A stretch of DNA of 64,000 bases from Clostridia bacterium (lineage in GTDB: Bacteria; Bacillota; Clostridia; Acetivibrionales; DSM-2933). This document shows, one piece after another, positions 55,310 through 64,000 of this stretch. The stretch is taken from positions 1-64,000 of the forward strand of contig JAOABQ010000070.1 in the NCBI GenBank assembly GCA_026418275.1, given 5' to 3'. Position 1 is the stretch's first letter. Each line of letters opens with the position of its first letter. Made by a program: the position numbers and the translations under genes. Under the pieces are notes generated by a model that did no database searches, had not been told where the DNA came from, and saw only the letters and a program-made list of their open reading frames with translations.

Positions 55310-55338
55310 GCTTTTTCTCCCTTAGTAATAGTGTATCT

Positions 55339-56706
55339 CTATGACATTTTTCTCCAACCCTTTGGATATAAGTTTTTAAGCATATCTCCCGTTCCTTTTG
55401 CCCATCCTAGAGTATAATCGTCTACACAAACAGCGACAAACCCTTTTGGACCTTCCAGCATCAGAGTCTCCCCTTTTAAGTAACGGATAACCTCTTTCTG
55501 GTCGGAGGGCAAGCTGATTACATTTTTAAGCTCTTCCTTTTTTAAAGCAATCACCATAGAATGGGAAGGCTGAAACCTTCCCTTTTCAAGGCTGCCCAAA
55601 TACCATCCGAACTTTGCAACCTTAATCCCGCTTAAATCCGGAAACGCTTCAGGAAGTATATAAATATTGTTCCCCTTCATCTCATAACCCCCGCTGGGAA
55701 TGATATTTAAATTCTCATATAGGAATTCTCTAAACTCTGCAGGCATTTTTTCCAGATTGGACGGGGTATTATTCTTTAGTGTATGGAGATTCTCCTTCCC
55801 CTTCTTTTTTAGCATTGCCGCATAATGACCTTCTCCTTTAACCTTATGAGGCCACAGTCTGACCGTCTTGCCAATCTCATGATTTCCCCCTGACCACTCC
55901 GGCCTTCCCCCTTCAATTCCTGCAACCTTAGGAATTTCTACTACTTCATAACATGAATGCGCCTCTAAAAACCTTGTAATCATCACTTCATCTTCTTCCG
56001 GTGAAAAAGTACAGGTAGAATATACGAGGTAACCGCCGGGCTTAAGCATTTCATCAACCTTTTCCAATATGTCCCACTGCATGGTGCAGCACTTCTCACA
56101 CTTATATTTTTCATAACTTCGTACTGCGTCTTCATCCTTCCTGAACATTCCCTCACCGGAACAAGGTGCATCCACCAGGATTTTGTCAAAATACCCTTTA
56201 AACTTGCCCGCAAGCTTGTCCGGAGTCTCATTGGTGACAATGGCATTTTTCACACCGCATAGTTCGATATTTTTTACCAATGCCTTCACCCGGTCTGCAC
56301 TTATATCGTTGGCAACCAGAATCCCCTCACCCTTCATTCCTGCCGCGATTTGAACCGTTTTACCGCCGGGTGCGGCACATAAATCCAGAATTTTTTCCCC
56401 CGGCAAAGCATGAATAGCACTTCCTGGAAGCATGGCACTCGGCTCTTGAATATAGTAAAGCCCTGCATAGTAATACGGATGCTTACCCGGACTTGCACCC
56501 TCCCGGTAGTAAAAACCGTCCTCAGTCCACGGAATCTTTTCAAGCTCAAAAGGTGCTGCTTTAAGAAATTCCTCAACCCCCGTCTTTAGGGTATTCACCC
56601 GAAGGCCGTAATATCTTGGCATTTCATAGGATTTCATAAATTCTGTGTATTCCTCATCACTAAGAAGTGACTTCATTTTATCTAAAAAAATAACCGGTAG
56701 TTTCAT
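55339..56706 (-). CDS. rRNA cytosine-C5-methyltransferase (RsmF/NSUN family)
   Basis: 455 residues. Motif I is LDLCAAPGGKT; motif IV is DAPCSGEGMFRK, with the release Cys; motif VI is YSTCTFSPEEDE, with the nucleophile Cys. A C-terminal RNA-binding region of about 170 residues matches the RsmF/YebU layout. It makes 5-methylcytosine in 16S rRNA. The ATG at 56706 has AGAGGG 6 nt upstream; the longer open frame reaching further upstream has no site. Divergent from the antiporter gene. Confidence 0.92.
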   Translation of the reverse strand: MKLPVIFLDKMKSLLSDEEYTEFMKSYEMPRYYGLRVNTLKTGVEEFLKAAPFELEKIPWTEDGFYYREGASPGKHPYYYAGLYYIQEPSAMLPGSAIHALPGEKILDLCAAPGGKTVQIAAGMKGEGILVANDISADRVKALVKNIELCGVKNAIVTNETPDKLAGKFKGYFDKILVDAPCSGEGMFRKDEDAVRSYEKYKCEKCCTMQWDILEKVDEMLKPGGYLVYSTCTFSPEEDEVMITRFLEAHSCYEVVEIPKVAGIEGGRPEWSGGNHEIGKTVRLWPHKVKGEGHYAAMLKKKGKENLHTLKNNTPSNLEKMPAEFREFLYENLNIIPSGGYEMKGNNIYILPEAFPDLSGIKVAKFGWYLGSLEKGRFQPSHSMVIALKKEELKNVISLPSDQKEVIRYLKGETLMLEGPKGFVAVCVDDYTLGWAKGTGDMLKNLYPKGWRKMS

Positions 56707-56770
56707 AATTTGCCCTCTAAAATTTATTTCATAGGAGGTATTATAACACAAACTCTGCCATTTTAACGTA

Positions 56771-56799
56771 TTGATATAAAATTTTATAAATGATATAAT
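56771..56799 (+). promoter_or_regulatory. SigA-type promoter of the antiporter gene
   Basis: TTGATA (56771-56776) and TATAAT (56794-56799) with exactly 17 nt between them, near-perfect vegetative boxes. Transcription would start about 56806, just before the leader hairpin at 56814. Confidence 0.8.
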
Positions 56800-56813
56800 A
56801 TGGCGAGTCAATA

Positions 56814-56848
56814 TACACCCTTTTATTTTTATAAGGGCGTATTTTTTT
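56814..56848 (+). terminator. Leader hairpin with T-tract upstream of the antiporter
   Basis: TACACCCTT (56814-56822) pairs with AAGGGCGTA (56833-56841), then TTTTTTTG. It would form near the 5' end of the mRNA. It might be an attenuator or, more simply, a stabilising 5' hairpin. Confidence 0.55.
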
Positions 56849-56861
56849 GTGGAGGTTAAGG

Positions 56862-57911
56862 ATGAAATATTTAAAGTTTCTACTAATTTTTATTCCCATT
56901 AGCATCGTATGTGAAGTTTTAAAGGTAAATCCAATCTGGATATTTATAACTTCCTGTTTATCCATTCTTCCCCTTGCAGGAATCATGGGGGAAGCGACTG
57001 AAGAACTTTCGGTGCATACAGGCCCCAGGGTCGGGGGCTTTCTAAATGCGACATTTGGAAATGCTACCGAGCTTATTATTGCATTTTTTGCACTCAAGGC
57101 CGGGCTATTTGATGTAGTTAAAGCATCTATTGCAGGATCGGTTATCGGTAATATTTTACTTGTATTAGGTGCCAGTATGCTTTTTGGCGGTATCAAGTTT
57201 AAAACCCAAAAGTTTAACAAAAATGCGATTGAAGTTTCCTCCAGTATGCTGCTATTTGCAGTCATCGGTCTTATCATTCCCGCAATATTTACACATACAG
57301 TTCCAGCCGAGCTGCTCAATAAACCCAAGTATGAAGGCCTCAGTATCGGTGTGGCCATTTTCATGTTTCTTATATATATTTTGGGGTTGATATTCTCATT
57401 TTATACTCATAAGGACTTATACGGTACAAACCACGAGGAAGCCGTCAAAGCAAAATGGAGCCTTAAAAAATCTATTCTTATTTTGATTCTCATAACAGCG
57501 GCCATTGCTGTTGAAAGTGAGTTCTTAGTCAGTTCGGTAGAACATGTAACTGAAATCTTTCATATCAGTGAATTTTTCATCGGAATTATCTTGATTCCCA
57601 TCATAGGAAATGCGGCAGAACATAGCACGGCCATCATCATGGCCATAAAAAATAAAATGGATGTGGCTATTGAAATCGCCATTGGTTCAAGCCTTCAGAT
57701 CATTTTGTTCGTTGCTCCGGTTTTAATCTTCATTAGTGTGCTGATTGGAAAGCCTATGGATATCAAGTTCAATGAATTTGAACTCATCTCATTGGTGGTG
57801 GCAGTCCTTATTGCAAACAGAGTTTCCAGTGACGGGGAGTCCAACTGGCTTGAGGGTGTACAATTGGTTTCGGTTTATATTATCCTGGCACTGTCCTTTT
57901 TGTTTATTTAA
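56862..57911 (+). CDS. Ca2+/H+ antiporter (CaX family)
   Basis: 349 residues with about 11 transmembrane segments. The two family repeats appear as GGFLNATFGNATELIIAFFA and 'GIILIPIIGNAAEHSTAIIMA', containing the ion-binding Glu residues. It exports Ca2+ in exchange for protons across the cell membrane. GGAGG is 6 nt before the ATG at 56862; an ATG five codons earlier is not usable. A clear SigA promoter and a leader hairpin lie upstream. Confidence 0.92.
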   Translation: MKYLKFLLIFIPISIVCEVLKVNPIWIFITSCLSILPLAGIMGEATEELSVHTGPRVGGFLNATFGNATELIIAFFALKAGLFDVVKASIAGSVIGNILLVLGASMLFGGIKFKTQKFNKNAIEVSSSMLLFAVIGLIIPAIFTHTVPAELLNKPKYEGLSIGVAIFMFLIYILGLIFSFYTHKDLYGTNHEEAVKAKWSLKKSILILILITAAIAVESEFLVSSVEHVTEIFHISEFFIGIILIPIIGNAAEHSTAIIMAIKNKMDVAIEIAIGSSLQIILFVAPVLIFISVLIGKPMDIKFNEFELISLVVAVLIANRVSSDGESNWLEGVQLVSVYIILALSFLFI

Positions 57912-58070
57912 ACAAATACGAGAAGAGGCATTTATCAAAAAATGTCTTTTTTTTTGTAAAATTGAAGGATTCCAGTATTTTATGTAGAATATAATATATT
58001 GGCAAGTAACCCTGCTTTTTCACCGAAACACGCCTATGCATTACAATCAATTTTTCTAGGAGGATTTTTA

Positions 58071-58592
58071 ATGTACAACGAAAATGAAAATCAGCAAAAC
58101 CAACAGGTTGGCCAACCGTATAATCAACCATACAACCAACCTCAAGCCAATCCCTTTCCTCAGCCTTATGAGGAAAACCCGCAACTTAACTTCCATCAAG
58201 CCAATAACACACAAAACTTAACAAAAGCTCTCATCGGCGGGCTTCTTGGAGCAGCAGTCAGCGCTACCATTTGGACCATTATAACGGTAGTGACAGAGTA
58301 CCGTATAGGCTATGTTGCTTTAGGTGTAGGCTTTCTGGTAGGAATATTGGTAAAGCTCTTTGGAAAAGGGTACGCTCCCATTTACGGCATTATCGGCGGT
58401 GCTTTTGCACTTTTAGGCTGTGTAGTCGGAGATTTGGTTTCCATAAAAATGCTCATTGCCAAAACACTTGGTTCATACGATTTGGGTATATCCACCTTTG
58501 ATTTTTATAAAGATTCCCTCGGTGTTATGGATTTATTATTTTATGGAATCGCTGTTGTAACCGGTTATAAGACATCCTTGGGAGGACGTTAA
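58071..58592 (+). CDS. Membrane protein with Asn/Gln-rich N-terminus
   Basis: 173 residues. Residues 1-50 are a low-complexity Asn/Gln/Pro region (MYNENENQQNQQVGQPYNQP). Three or four transmembrane helices follow (about 55-115 and 145-168), including 'ALIGGLLGAAVSATIWTIIT' and 'YGIIGGAFALLGCVVGDLV'. The family is common in Clostridia but not characterised. AGGAGG is 7 nt before the ATG at 58071; an ATG 24 codons earlier is rejected. Convergent with the GntR gene, sharing the terminator. Confidence 0.7.
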   Translation: MYNENENQQNQQVGQPYNQPYNQPQANPFPQPYEENPQLNFHQANNTQNLTKALIGGLLGAAVSATIWTIITVVTEYRIGYVALGVGFLVGILVKLFGKGYAPIYGIIGGAFALLGCVVGDLVSIKMLIAKTLGSYDLGISTFDFYKDSLGVMDLLFYGIAVVTGYKTSLGGR

Positions 58593-58617
58593 TCTCTCGT
58601 TAAACCAAAGTACATAA

Positions 58618-58646
58618 AAACCGAAGAAATTACGTTTCTTCGGTTT
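58618..58646. terminator. Shared bidirectional terminator
   Basis: A perfect 12-bp stem (58618-58629 with 58635-58646) with A and T runs at the base, serving the membrane protein gene on the plus strand. The GntR gene stop overlaps it. Confidence 0.85.
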
Positions 58647-59313
58647 TTTCATTTTGCTTGATTAAATTTTTACTTGCATTCCTGATATGTTCGGTTGTAA
58701 GCTTCTCAGCCTGCTCTGCATTTCTTTCAGTAATAGCCTGCAAAATAGCCTTATGTTCTTCCAGTACCTTTTGTGCTCTTCCGGGAGATCCCAAGGAAGC
58801 ATTCCTGGCCCGTTGTACATAATGATGAAATGTGCTCAGTGTGTGCATGAGGGGCTTACTTTTACAAGCTTTAAAGATAATTTCATGAAACACAGAATCA
58901 AATTTCAAAAGATGCTCCGTATCATTCTTCATTGTATAAAACTCTTCCAATTCAACAGCTTCCTTTAATTCTGCCAGTTCCTCTTCGGTCATTTTTTCCG
59001 CAGCCCACCTTGCAGCAAGCCCTTCTATCATCATTCTGATGGTATAAATATCTTCTATATCTTTTGCAGATATCCCTGTAACAATTGCTCCCTTATTGGG
59101 AATCGACTGTACCAATCCTTCAAGCTCTAATTGCCGGATCGCTTCCCGTATCGGTGTCCTGCTGACTCCCAGTTCCTCCGACAGCCTGGTCTCAATCAAA
59201 CTGTCCCCAGGTTGATATTTTCCGTTTAGTATATCATTTTGCAGTTGGGTAAATACTTTTCCCCTTAATGAATGTAAATGGCTTTCACTTTCATCATGTT
59301 CAATCCTTGGCAT
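58630..59313 (-). CDS. GntR family (FadR subfamily) regulator
   Basis: 227 residues. An N-terminal winged helix-turn-helix (SLRGKVFTQLQNDILNGKY, 'SEELGVSRTPIREAIRQLEL') and an all-helical FCD effector domain with 'EIIFKACKSKPL' and 'HHYVQRARNA' whose Asp, Arg and His ligands bind a metal and an acid. It lies directly downstream of the isocitrate dehydrogenase gene on the same strand, so it probably responds to a TCA-cycle acid and controls that operon. GGGAGG is 11 nt before the ATG. Confidence 0.87.
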   Translation of the reverse strand: MPRIEHDESESHLHSLRGKVFTQLQNDILNGKYQPGDSLIETRLSEELGVSRTPIREAIRQLELEGLVQSIPNKGAIVTGISAKDIEDIYTIRMMIEGLAARWAAEKMTEEELAELKEAVELEEFYTMKNDTEHLLKFDSVFHEIIFKACKSKPLMHTLSTFHHYVQRARNASLGSPGRAQKVLEEHKAILQAITERNAEQAEKLTTEHIRNASKNLIKQNEKTEET

Positions 59314-59552
59314 AGAGCGTTTTTCCTCCCTTACAGAGCAATATAGAACTCACGGTAAATATAGCATTGGTCTGTTCCATGTACCTTTAAATCAGCTGTT
59401 ACATGCTCTGCCAAATGGTTGATATTCACCGTATTCTATTTTAGTACAAAGATTTCTTCCTCATATTGTTTGATGGTTAGATCCTATAAGCCCTTTGGAG
59501 GATGCTTTTACACCCTCCTATGCTACCTTAGGCTTACAAGAGCGTTCCCTTT

Positions 59553-60551
59553 TTACTCCAATGCTGAAATAACTGCATCCGCATATTCTACCGTGCCTAC
59601 ATTCCCTCCCAGGTCAGGTGTAAGCAGTTTGCCTTCCTTGATGAGCTTGGAAACCGCTTTTTCAATTTTATCAGCAGCTTCAACTTCACCAATATACCTT
59701 AGCATGAGAACCGCTGAAAGTATTATAGCCGTTGGATTTGCCTTGTTTTGTCCTGCGATATTGGGTGCACTGCCATGAATAGGTTCAAAGATTGCCACTT
59801 CTTCCCCGATATTTGCACCGGGAGCAATTCCCAGTCCCCCGATAAGCCCTGCAGTAAGATCAGATAAAATGTCTCCATAAAGGTTAGGCATTACTAAAAC
59901 ATCGTATGCCTCAGGGTCTTGCACCAATTTCATACTCATTGCATCCACAATCATATCCTCAAATAAAATATCACTATATTCTGAGGCAATACCTCTTGCC
60001 ACTTCAAGGAACAACCCATCGGTACATTTCATGATATTGGCTTTATGTACCGCTGTTACCTTTTTTCTTTTCTCTTTCCTTGCATATTCAAAAGCAAACC
60101 GTACTATTCTTTCACAGCCTTTTCTGGTAATGATTTTAATGCTCTCCGCAATGTCCGGACCGATCATATGCTCGATCCCTGCATACAAATCCTCTGTATT
60201 TTCCCGGACAATGACCAGATCAATATTCTCATACCTTGAGTTAATTCCTTCATATGTCTTAGCCGGCCTTAAATTTACAAAAAGGTCAAGTTCCTTTCTA
60301 AGAGCAACATTTACACTTCTAAAGCCTGTCCCAACCGGCGTTGTGATAGGCCCCTTCAAAGCAATCTTATTTTTTTTGATGGATTCTACAACATGCTCCG
60401 GCAAAGGTGTGCCGAATTCTTCAATAACACCCGCACCTGCATTTTGTATATCCCATTCTATTTTAACTCCCGTTGCATCAATTACCTTCTTTGCTGCAAA
60501 GGCAACCTCCGGTCCTATACCATCTCCGGGAATCAAAGTAATTTTATACAT
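59553..60551 (-). CDS. icd: NAD-dependent isocitrate dehydrogenase
   Basis: 332 residues. The beta-decarboxylating dehydrogenase fold is indicated by [39 protein letters not shown] and '[19 protein letters not shown]'. The 'RENTE..YAG' form and lack of isopropylmalate-specific residues point to NAD-IDH, as does its place with aconitase and citrate synthase. It turns isocitrate into 2-oxoglutarate for glutamate synthesis. ATG at 60551 has GGAGG 9 nt upstream. The gene is between aconitase and gntR. Confidence 0.9.
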   Translation of the reverse strand: MYKITLIPGDGIGPEVAFAAKKVIDATGVKIEWDIQNAGAGVIEEFGTPLPEHVVESIKKNKIALKGPITTPVGTGFRSVNVALRKELDLFVNLRPAKTYEGINSRYENIDLVIVRENTEDLYAGIEHMIGPDIAESIKIITRKGCERIVRFAFEYARKEKRKKVTAVHKANIMKCTDGLFLEVARGIASEYSDILFEDMIVDAMSMKLVQDPEAYDVLVMPNLYGDILSDLTAGLIGGLGIAPGANIGEEVAIFEPIHGSAPNIAGQNKANPTAIILSAVLMLRYIGEVEAADKIEKAVSKLIKEGKLLTPDLGGNVGTVEYADAVISALE

Positions 60552-60689
60552 TCTATCTTTCCTCCATCTATACACACTATTGTTTTTTTAAAGCTTTCGG
60601 GGCTTATTAAAGGATAGAGATAAACTTTTCATGTAAGCCACTCTATCCTCTACAGTCGTTTTATCTTTCAAAAACATTATAACTAAACA

Positions 60690-62618
60690 TTAGCTATTTT
60701 GCTTTCTTGTATAGTTCAAAAGGCCACCCGCCAGGATCATTTCCACCTGTCTATCCGACAAAGCAACCGAAACCTTAAATTCCTTATTTTTTGTCACGTT
60801 TTTAATAACCAGTTCCGAATCGCCTTTGATTTGAGCCTGAGCGTTTTCCAATTCCAATGTATCCCCATTTTCGATTTCATCATAATCTGCTTCATTGACG
60901 AAGGTCATTGGAATAATACCTGAATTGATCAGATTCGCCATATGAATTCTTGCAAAGGACTTTACGATGACTCCCTTAATACCAAGCTGCAAAGGAGCGA
61001 GGGCAGCATGCTCACGGCTGGAACCTTGACCATAGTTTGAACCGCCTACAATAAATCCGCCGCCATTCTCCTTAGCCCTTTTCGGAAACTCAGGATCACA
61101 GGGTGTCAAACAGAATTCCGCCAGGTAGGGTACATTGGACCTGAACGGAAGAAGCTTCGCATTGGACGGCATGATATGATCGGTAGTAATATTGTCTCCC
61201 AGCTTGATCAAAGCTTTTCCGGTTACCTTTTCAGGAAGCTCCACATTGATAGGGAAAGGTTTGATATTGGGACCTCTCACTACTTCTACTTCCTCTCCTT
61301 CCGCTGCAGGAGGCACTACCATATTATCGTTGACTACGAATTGTGCAGGCATCTCAATAGAAGGTGTCTCTCCAAGCTCCCTGGGATCGGTCAAAACGCC
61401 TGTAACAGCGCTCGCAGCCGCTACCTCAGGACTTACAAGATAAACCTTTGCGGATGCTGTTCCGCTTCTGCCCTCAAAATTCCTATTGAAGGTTCTCAAG
61501 GAAACCGCGTTGGATGCCGGTGCCTGCCCCATACCAATACAAGGACCGCATGCGGATTCCAATATTCTTGCACCCGCAGCTACCATGTCTGCCAATGCTC
61601 CGTTTTCTGCAAGCATGGTCAAAACCTGCTTGGATCCGGGCGCAATAACTAAGCTTACTTCCGGTTTAACAGTTTTTCCTTTTAATACCTTTGCCACCTT
61701 CATCATATCCATAAAGGAAGAATTTGTGCAGCTGCCGATAGCAACCTGATCAACTTTGATTTTTCCGATTTCCTTGATTTTTGCTACGTTATCCGGACTA
61801 TGGGGCTTTGCAGCAAGGGGATCCAAATTATCTAAATCGATTTCGATCTCCTCATCATAAGAAGCATCCGGATCCGGCTTTAATTCAACCCAATCCTCTT
61901 CCCTTCCCTGGGCCTTCAAAAACGCTTTGGTGATTTCATCACTTGGGAATACGGAGGTGGTTGCACCCAATTCTGCTCCCATGTTTGTGATTGTAGCCCT
62001 TTCAGGTACTGTTAATGTACTGATTCCTTCACCCGCATATTCAATGACTTTACCTACACCGCCTTTAACAGTGAGAATCCTTAAAACTTCCAAAATAATA
62101 TCCTTGGCTGAAACCCAGGGCTTTAGTTTTCCTTTAAGATTAACTTTTAAGACCTTCGGCATCATGAGGAAATATGGACCACCGCCCATTGCAACAGCAA
62201 CATCCAGGCCGCCTGCCCCAATTGCCAGCATTCCGATTCCACCGCCGGTAGGAGTATGGCTGTCCGAACCCAAAAGGGTCATTCCCGGAACTCCAAACCT
62301 TTCTAATTGCACTTGATGACAAATTCCGTTTCCCGGTCTGGAAAAATAGATACCATGCTTTGAAGTAACCGTCTGTATATACTTATGGTCATCCGCATTT
62401 TCAAACCCGGCTTGAAGTGTATTATGGTCAATATAAGCTACCGACTTCTTTGTCTTTACCCATGGAATCCCCATAGCTTCAAACTGTAAATATGCCATGG
62501 TTCCTGTTGAATCCTGTGTCAGTGTCTGGTCTATGCGGATAGAAATCTCCTTACCTGCAACCATTTCCCCACTTACAAGATGATTCTTAATAATTTTTTG
62601 TGCTAAATTTAATCCCAC
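60690..62618 (-). CDS. acnA: Aconitate hydratase
   Basis: 642 residues, starting at GTG with AAGGAGG upstream. The [4Fe-4S] Cys ligands are in IGSCTNSS and ACGPCIGMGQ. Conserved substrate residues include GSDSHTPTGG and GGSNYGQGSSREHAALAP. The swivelling domain is at the C-terminus (NVELP...). It isomerises citrate to isocitrate. The length and layout are of the bacterial class related to mitochondrial aconitase rather than the long AcnA. It is upstream of the isocitrate dehydrogenase gene and downstream of the citrate synthase gene, in one operon. Confidence 0.93.
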   Translation of the reverse strand: MGLNLAQKIIKNHLVSGEMVAGKEISIRIDQTLTQDSTGTMAYLQFEAMGIPWVKTKKSVAYIDHNTLQAGFENADDHKYIQTVTSKHGIYFSRPGNGICHQVQLERFGVPGMTLLGSDSHTPTGGGIGMLAIGAGGLDVAVAMGGGPYFLMMPKVLKVNLKGKLKPWVSAKDIILEVLRILTVKGGVGKVIEYAGEGISTLTVPERATITNMGAELGATTSVFPSDEITKAFLKAQGREEDWVELKPDPDASYDEEIEIDLDNLDPLAAKPHSPDNVAKIKEIGKIKVDQVAIGSCTNSSFMDMMKVAKVLKGKTVKPEVSLVIAPGSKQVLTMLAENGALADMVAAGARILESACGPCIGMGQAPASNAVSLRTFNRNFEGRSGTASAKVYLVSPEVAAASAVTGVLTDPRELGETPSIEMPAQFVVNDNMVVPPAAEGEEVEVVRGPNIKPFPINVELPEKVTGKALIKLGDNITTDHIMPSNAKLLPFRSNVPYLAEFCLTPCDPEFPKRAKENGGGFIVGGSNYGQGSSREHAALAPLQLGIKGVIVKSFARIHMANLINSGIIPMTFVNEADYDEIENGDTLELENAQAQIKGDSELVIKNVTKNKEFKVSVALSDRQVEMILAGGLLNYTRKQNS

Positions 62619-62677
62619 TTTATTTGACCTCCTTAAGGCTTTTCCTTTTTTGCCGTTTTCTATTATACAATAAATTT

Positions 62678-62719
62678 GATGGTAAAAATTCTAATTTCAC
62701 TAAAAGAATTTTTACCATC
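62678..62719 (-). terminator. Stem-loop between citrate synthase and aconitase genes
   Basis: A 15-bp perfect inverted repeat (62678-62692 with 62705-62719) with a 12-nt loop. On the minus strand it is followed by AAATTTATTG rather than a long T run, so it may partly terminate or process the transcript, giving different levels of the genes. Confidence 0.6.
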
Positions 62720-62737
62720 ATCTCTTTCCATCTTCAT

Positions 62738-64000
62738 TTATAACGCAAGATCGAATATCTCGGGTGCAACTTCTCTTACCGCATTTTCAAGTTCGTCATC
62801 CCCGATCGCAGTGACCCTTCCGTCCTTGTACTGCTCATCTACCCACTCTTTAATCCGGGCAACTCTTTCATCTTTTTTGTCTACTTTCCTGCTTTCGCTT
62901 AATCCGAAATAGCTGTTGATCCAGTGTGCAATGCCTGCAAGACCGGAATGTGAGTTGACAGCGACGCCGACCGGCCTCTTCAAAAGTTTTGTTGTGTCAA
63001 ATATATTATAGATTTCCTCGTCCTTCAAAAGGCCGTCTGCATGAATACCTGCCTGAGTCACATTAAAGTGTCTTCCGACAAAGGGTGTTCTGGAAGGAAT
63101 GGAGTAACCTATTTCTTTCTCAAAGTATTCTGCAATTTCGGTAATAATTGTAGTATCCATACCATCGGTTGTACCGCGGATCTGGGCATACTCAATCACC
63201 ATTGCCTCCAATGGGGTATTGCCTGTTCTCTCACCGATTCCTAGGAGCGAACAGTTAACGCTTGATGCACCGTAAAGCCATGCACATGCGGAATTCACCA
63301 CTGCCTTATAAAAATCGTTATGTCCATGCCATTCGATGAGCCCACTTGGGAAACCTGCATGATGCCTGAGGCCATAGATAATACCCGGCACACTTCTCGG
63401 GAGCGCCGCTCCGGGATAAGATACGCCGTAACCCAAAGTATCACAAGCGCGGATTTTAATGGGTATTTTGCTTTCTTCCATCAGTTTTCTAAGCTCTAAT
63501 GCAAATGGTACTACAAAACCATAGAAGTCAGCTCTTGTAATATCTTCAAAATGACACCTGGGCCGTATTCCCACCTCAATTGCACTTTTAATAATACTCA
63601 TGTAGTGGTCTAATGCTTGCTGTCTGCTCATATTGAGTTTTTTAAAGATATGATAGTCGGAACAACTGACTAAAATGCCGCTTTCTTTCATGCCCATATC
63701 TTTTGCCAGCTTGAAATCATTTTTTGTTGCTCTGATCCAACTGGTAACTTCAGGGAATTCATATCCTCTTTCAAGACATTTATATACAGCTTCCTTATCT
63801 CTGTCACTATAAAGGAAAAATTCGCACTGCCTTATAATCCCCTTTGGTCCGCCAAGCCTATGTAAGTAATCAAAAAGGGTTACAATTTGATCCACTGTAT
63901 AGGGTGCTCTAGACTGCTGTCCATCTCTAAAGGTGGTATCCGTTATCCATATTTCATCTGCAGGATACATGGGAACTCTTCTATGATTGAAAGCACATTT
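62738..64000 (-). CDS. Re-type citrate synthase (5' end beyond window)
   Basis: The frame is open to the right edge; 420 codons are visible. An ATG at 63970 is an in-frame Met, but homologues have about 30-40 residues before it. The upstream stretch KCAFNHRRVP is open, so the true start is outside. ITDTTFRDGQQ is the HMGL-like catalytic motif; HGHND and the late HADGLLKDEEIYN hold metal ligands. It resembles homocitrate and isopropylmalate synthases, but the aconitase and isocitrate dehydrogenase neighbours support the Re-citrate synthase role known from Clostridium kluyveri and relatives. Condenses acetyl-CoA with oxaloacetate. Confidence 0.85.
   Translation of the reverse strand, partial: KCAFNHRRVPMYPADEIWITDTTFRDGQQSRAPYTVDQIVTLFDYLHRLGGPKGIIRQCEFFLYSDRDKEAVYKCLERGYEFPEVTSWIRATKNDFKLAKDMGMKESGILVSCSDYHIFKKLNMSRQQALDHYMSIIKSAIEVGIRPRCHFEDITRADFYGFVVPFALELRKLMEESKIPIKIRACDTLGYGVSYPGAALPRSVPGIIYGLRHHAGFPSGLIEWHGHNDFYKAVVNSACAWLYGASSVNCSLLGIGERTGNTPLEAMVIEYAQIRGTTDGMDTTIITEIAEYFEKEIGYSIPSRTPFVGRHFNVTQAGIHADGLLKDEEIYNIFDTTKLLKRPVGVAVNSHSGLAGIAHWINSYFGLSESRKVDKKDERVARIKEWVDEQYKDGRVTAIGDDELENAVREVAPEIFDLAL

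Noticed and set aside
59510-59545. Hairpin after the isocitrate dehydrogenase gene as terminator
   Set aside because: The stem (ggagga...tcctcc) lacks a U tract on the minus strand, so termination here is not supported; read-through into gntR remains possible.
59419-59778. Plus-strand frame overlapping the end of the isocitrate dehydrogenase gene
   Set aside because: Most of it is antisense to icd; the remaining part is AT-rich intergenic sequence without a start signal.

Overview
The window comes from a low-GC, spore-forming, cellulosome-producing member of the Clostridia. Three things point there: two multi-cohesin scaffoldins, three secreted proteins carrying X-module/type II-like dockerins, and a SigI/RsgI pair. 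Type II-like dockerins on enzymes, together with a scaffoldin that mixes type II-like cohesins with a type I-like dockerin, resemble the 'reversed' cellulosome known from Pseudobacteroides (Bacteroides) cellulosolvens. The species assignment is inference. Nearly all genes lie on the minus strand.

Layout. 1-4531: a scaffoldin with type I-like cohesins that runs off the left edge, and a second scaffoldin (three type II-like cohesins, one type I-like module, a dockerin). 5253-6445: a small hypothetical gene and a lipid kinase. 6625-11984: a repair operon of UvrD-like helicase, Cas4/AddB-like nuclease and RecJ. 12372-21627: a GH18 chitinase with dockerin and chitin-binding module, the sigI-rsgI operon, and an M6 metalloprotease with two cellulose-binding-like modules and a dockerin. 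21931-36166 (housekeeping and accessory): an Rrf2 regulator, an aldose epimerase, two spore-coat-like genes, a PHP phosphoesterase, a cell wall amidase, a NodIJ-like ABC exporter, small enzymes, AraC regulators, an esterase and an M24 peptidase. 37522-39675: a secreted protein with an N-terminal dockerin and a large, possibly lysozyme-fold C-terminal domain. 39905-49162: an ADP-ribosylglycohydrolase pseudogene, peroxiredoxin, FMN-binding lipoprotein, HypF, a membrane protein, serS with a structured leader, LMW phosphatase, hemolysin III and glutaredoxin. 49537-58592: methyltransferases, a copper-handling fusion and a DUF2318 lipoprotein, a cytoplasmic CBM-like protein with a histone-like tail, rRNA modification enzymes, a Ca2+/H+ antiporter and a membrane protein. 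58630-64000: a GntR regulator and the oxidative TCA branch (isocitrate dehydrogenase, aconitase, Re-type citrate synthase running off the right edge).

How parts work together. The dockerin proteins (chitinase, protease, unknown enzyme) are expected to plug into cohesins such as those at 2174-4531, whose own type I-like dockerin could dock to type I-like cohesins such as those at 1-1845. RsgI is a membrane anti-sigma factor with an extracellular C-terminal module, encoded beside the chitinase, so the pair may sense polysaccharide (perhaps chitin) and release SigI. Three cellulosomal genes share an upstream sequence element, which hints at co-regulation. The citrate synthase, aconitase and isocitrate dehydrogenase genes form the route from acetyl-CoA and oxaloacetate to 2-oxoglutarate.

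Non-coding structure includes two families of about 100-bp dispersed palindromic repeats, numerous intrinsic terminators and several gene remnants. I saw no tRNA, rRNA, CRISPR array or intact insertion sequence. All start choices and family calls come from reading the sequence; no database search was possible.
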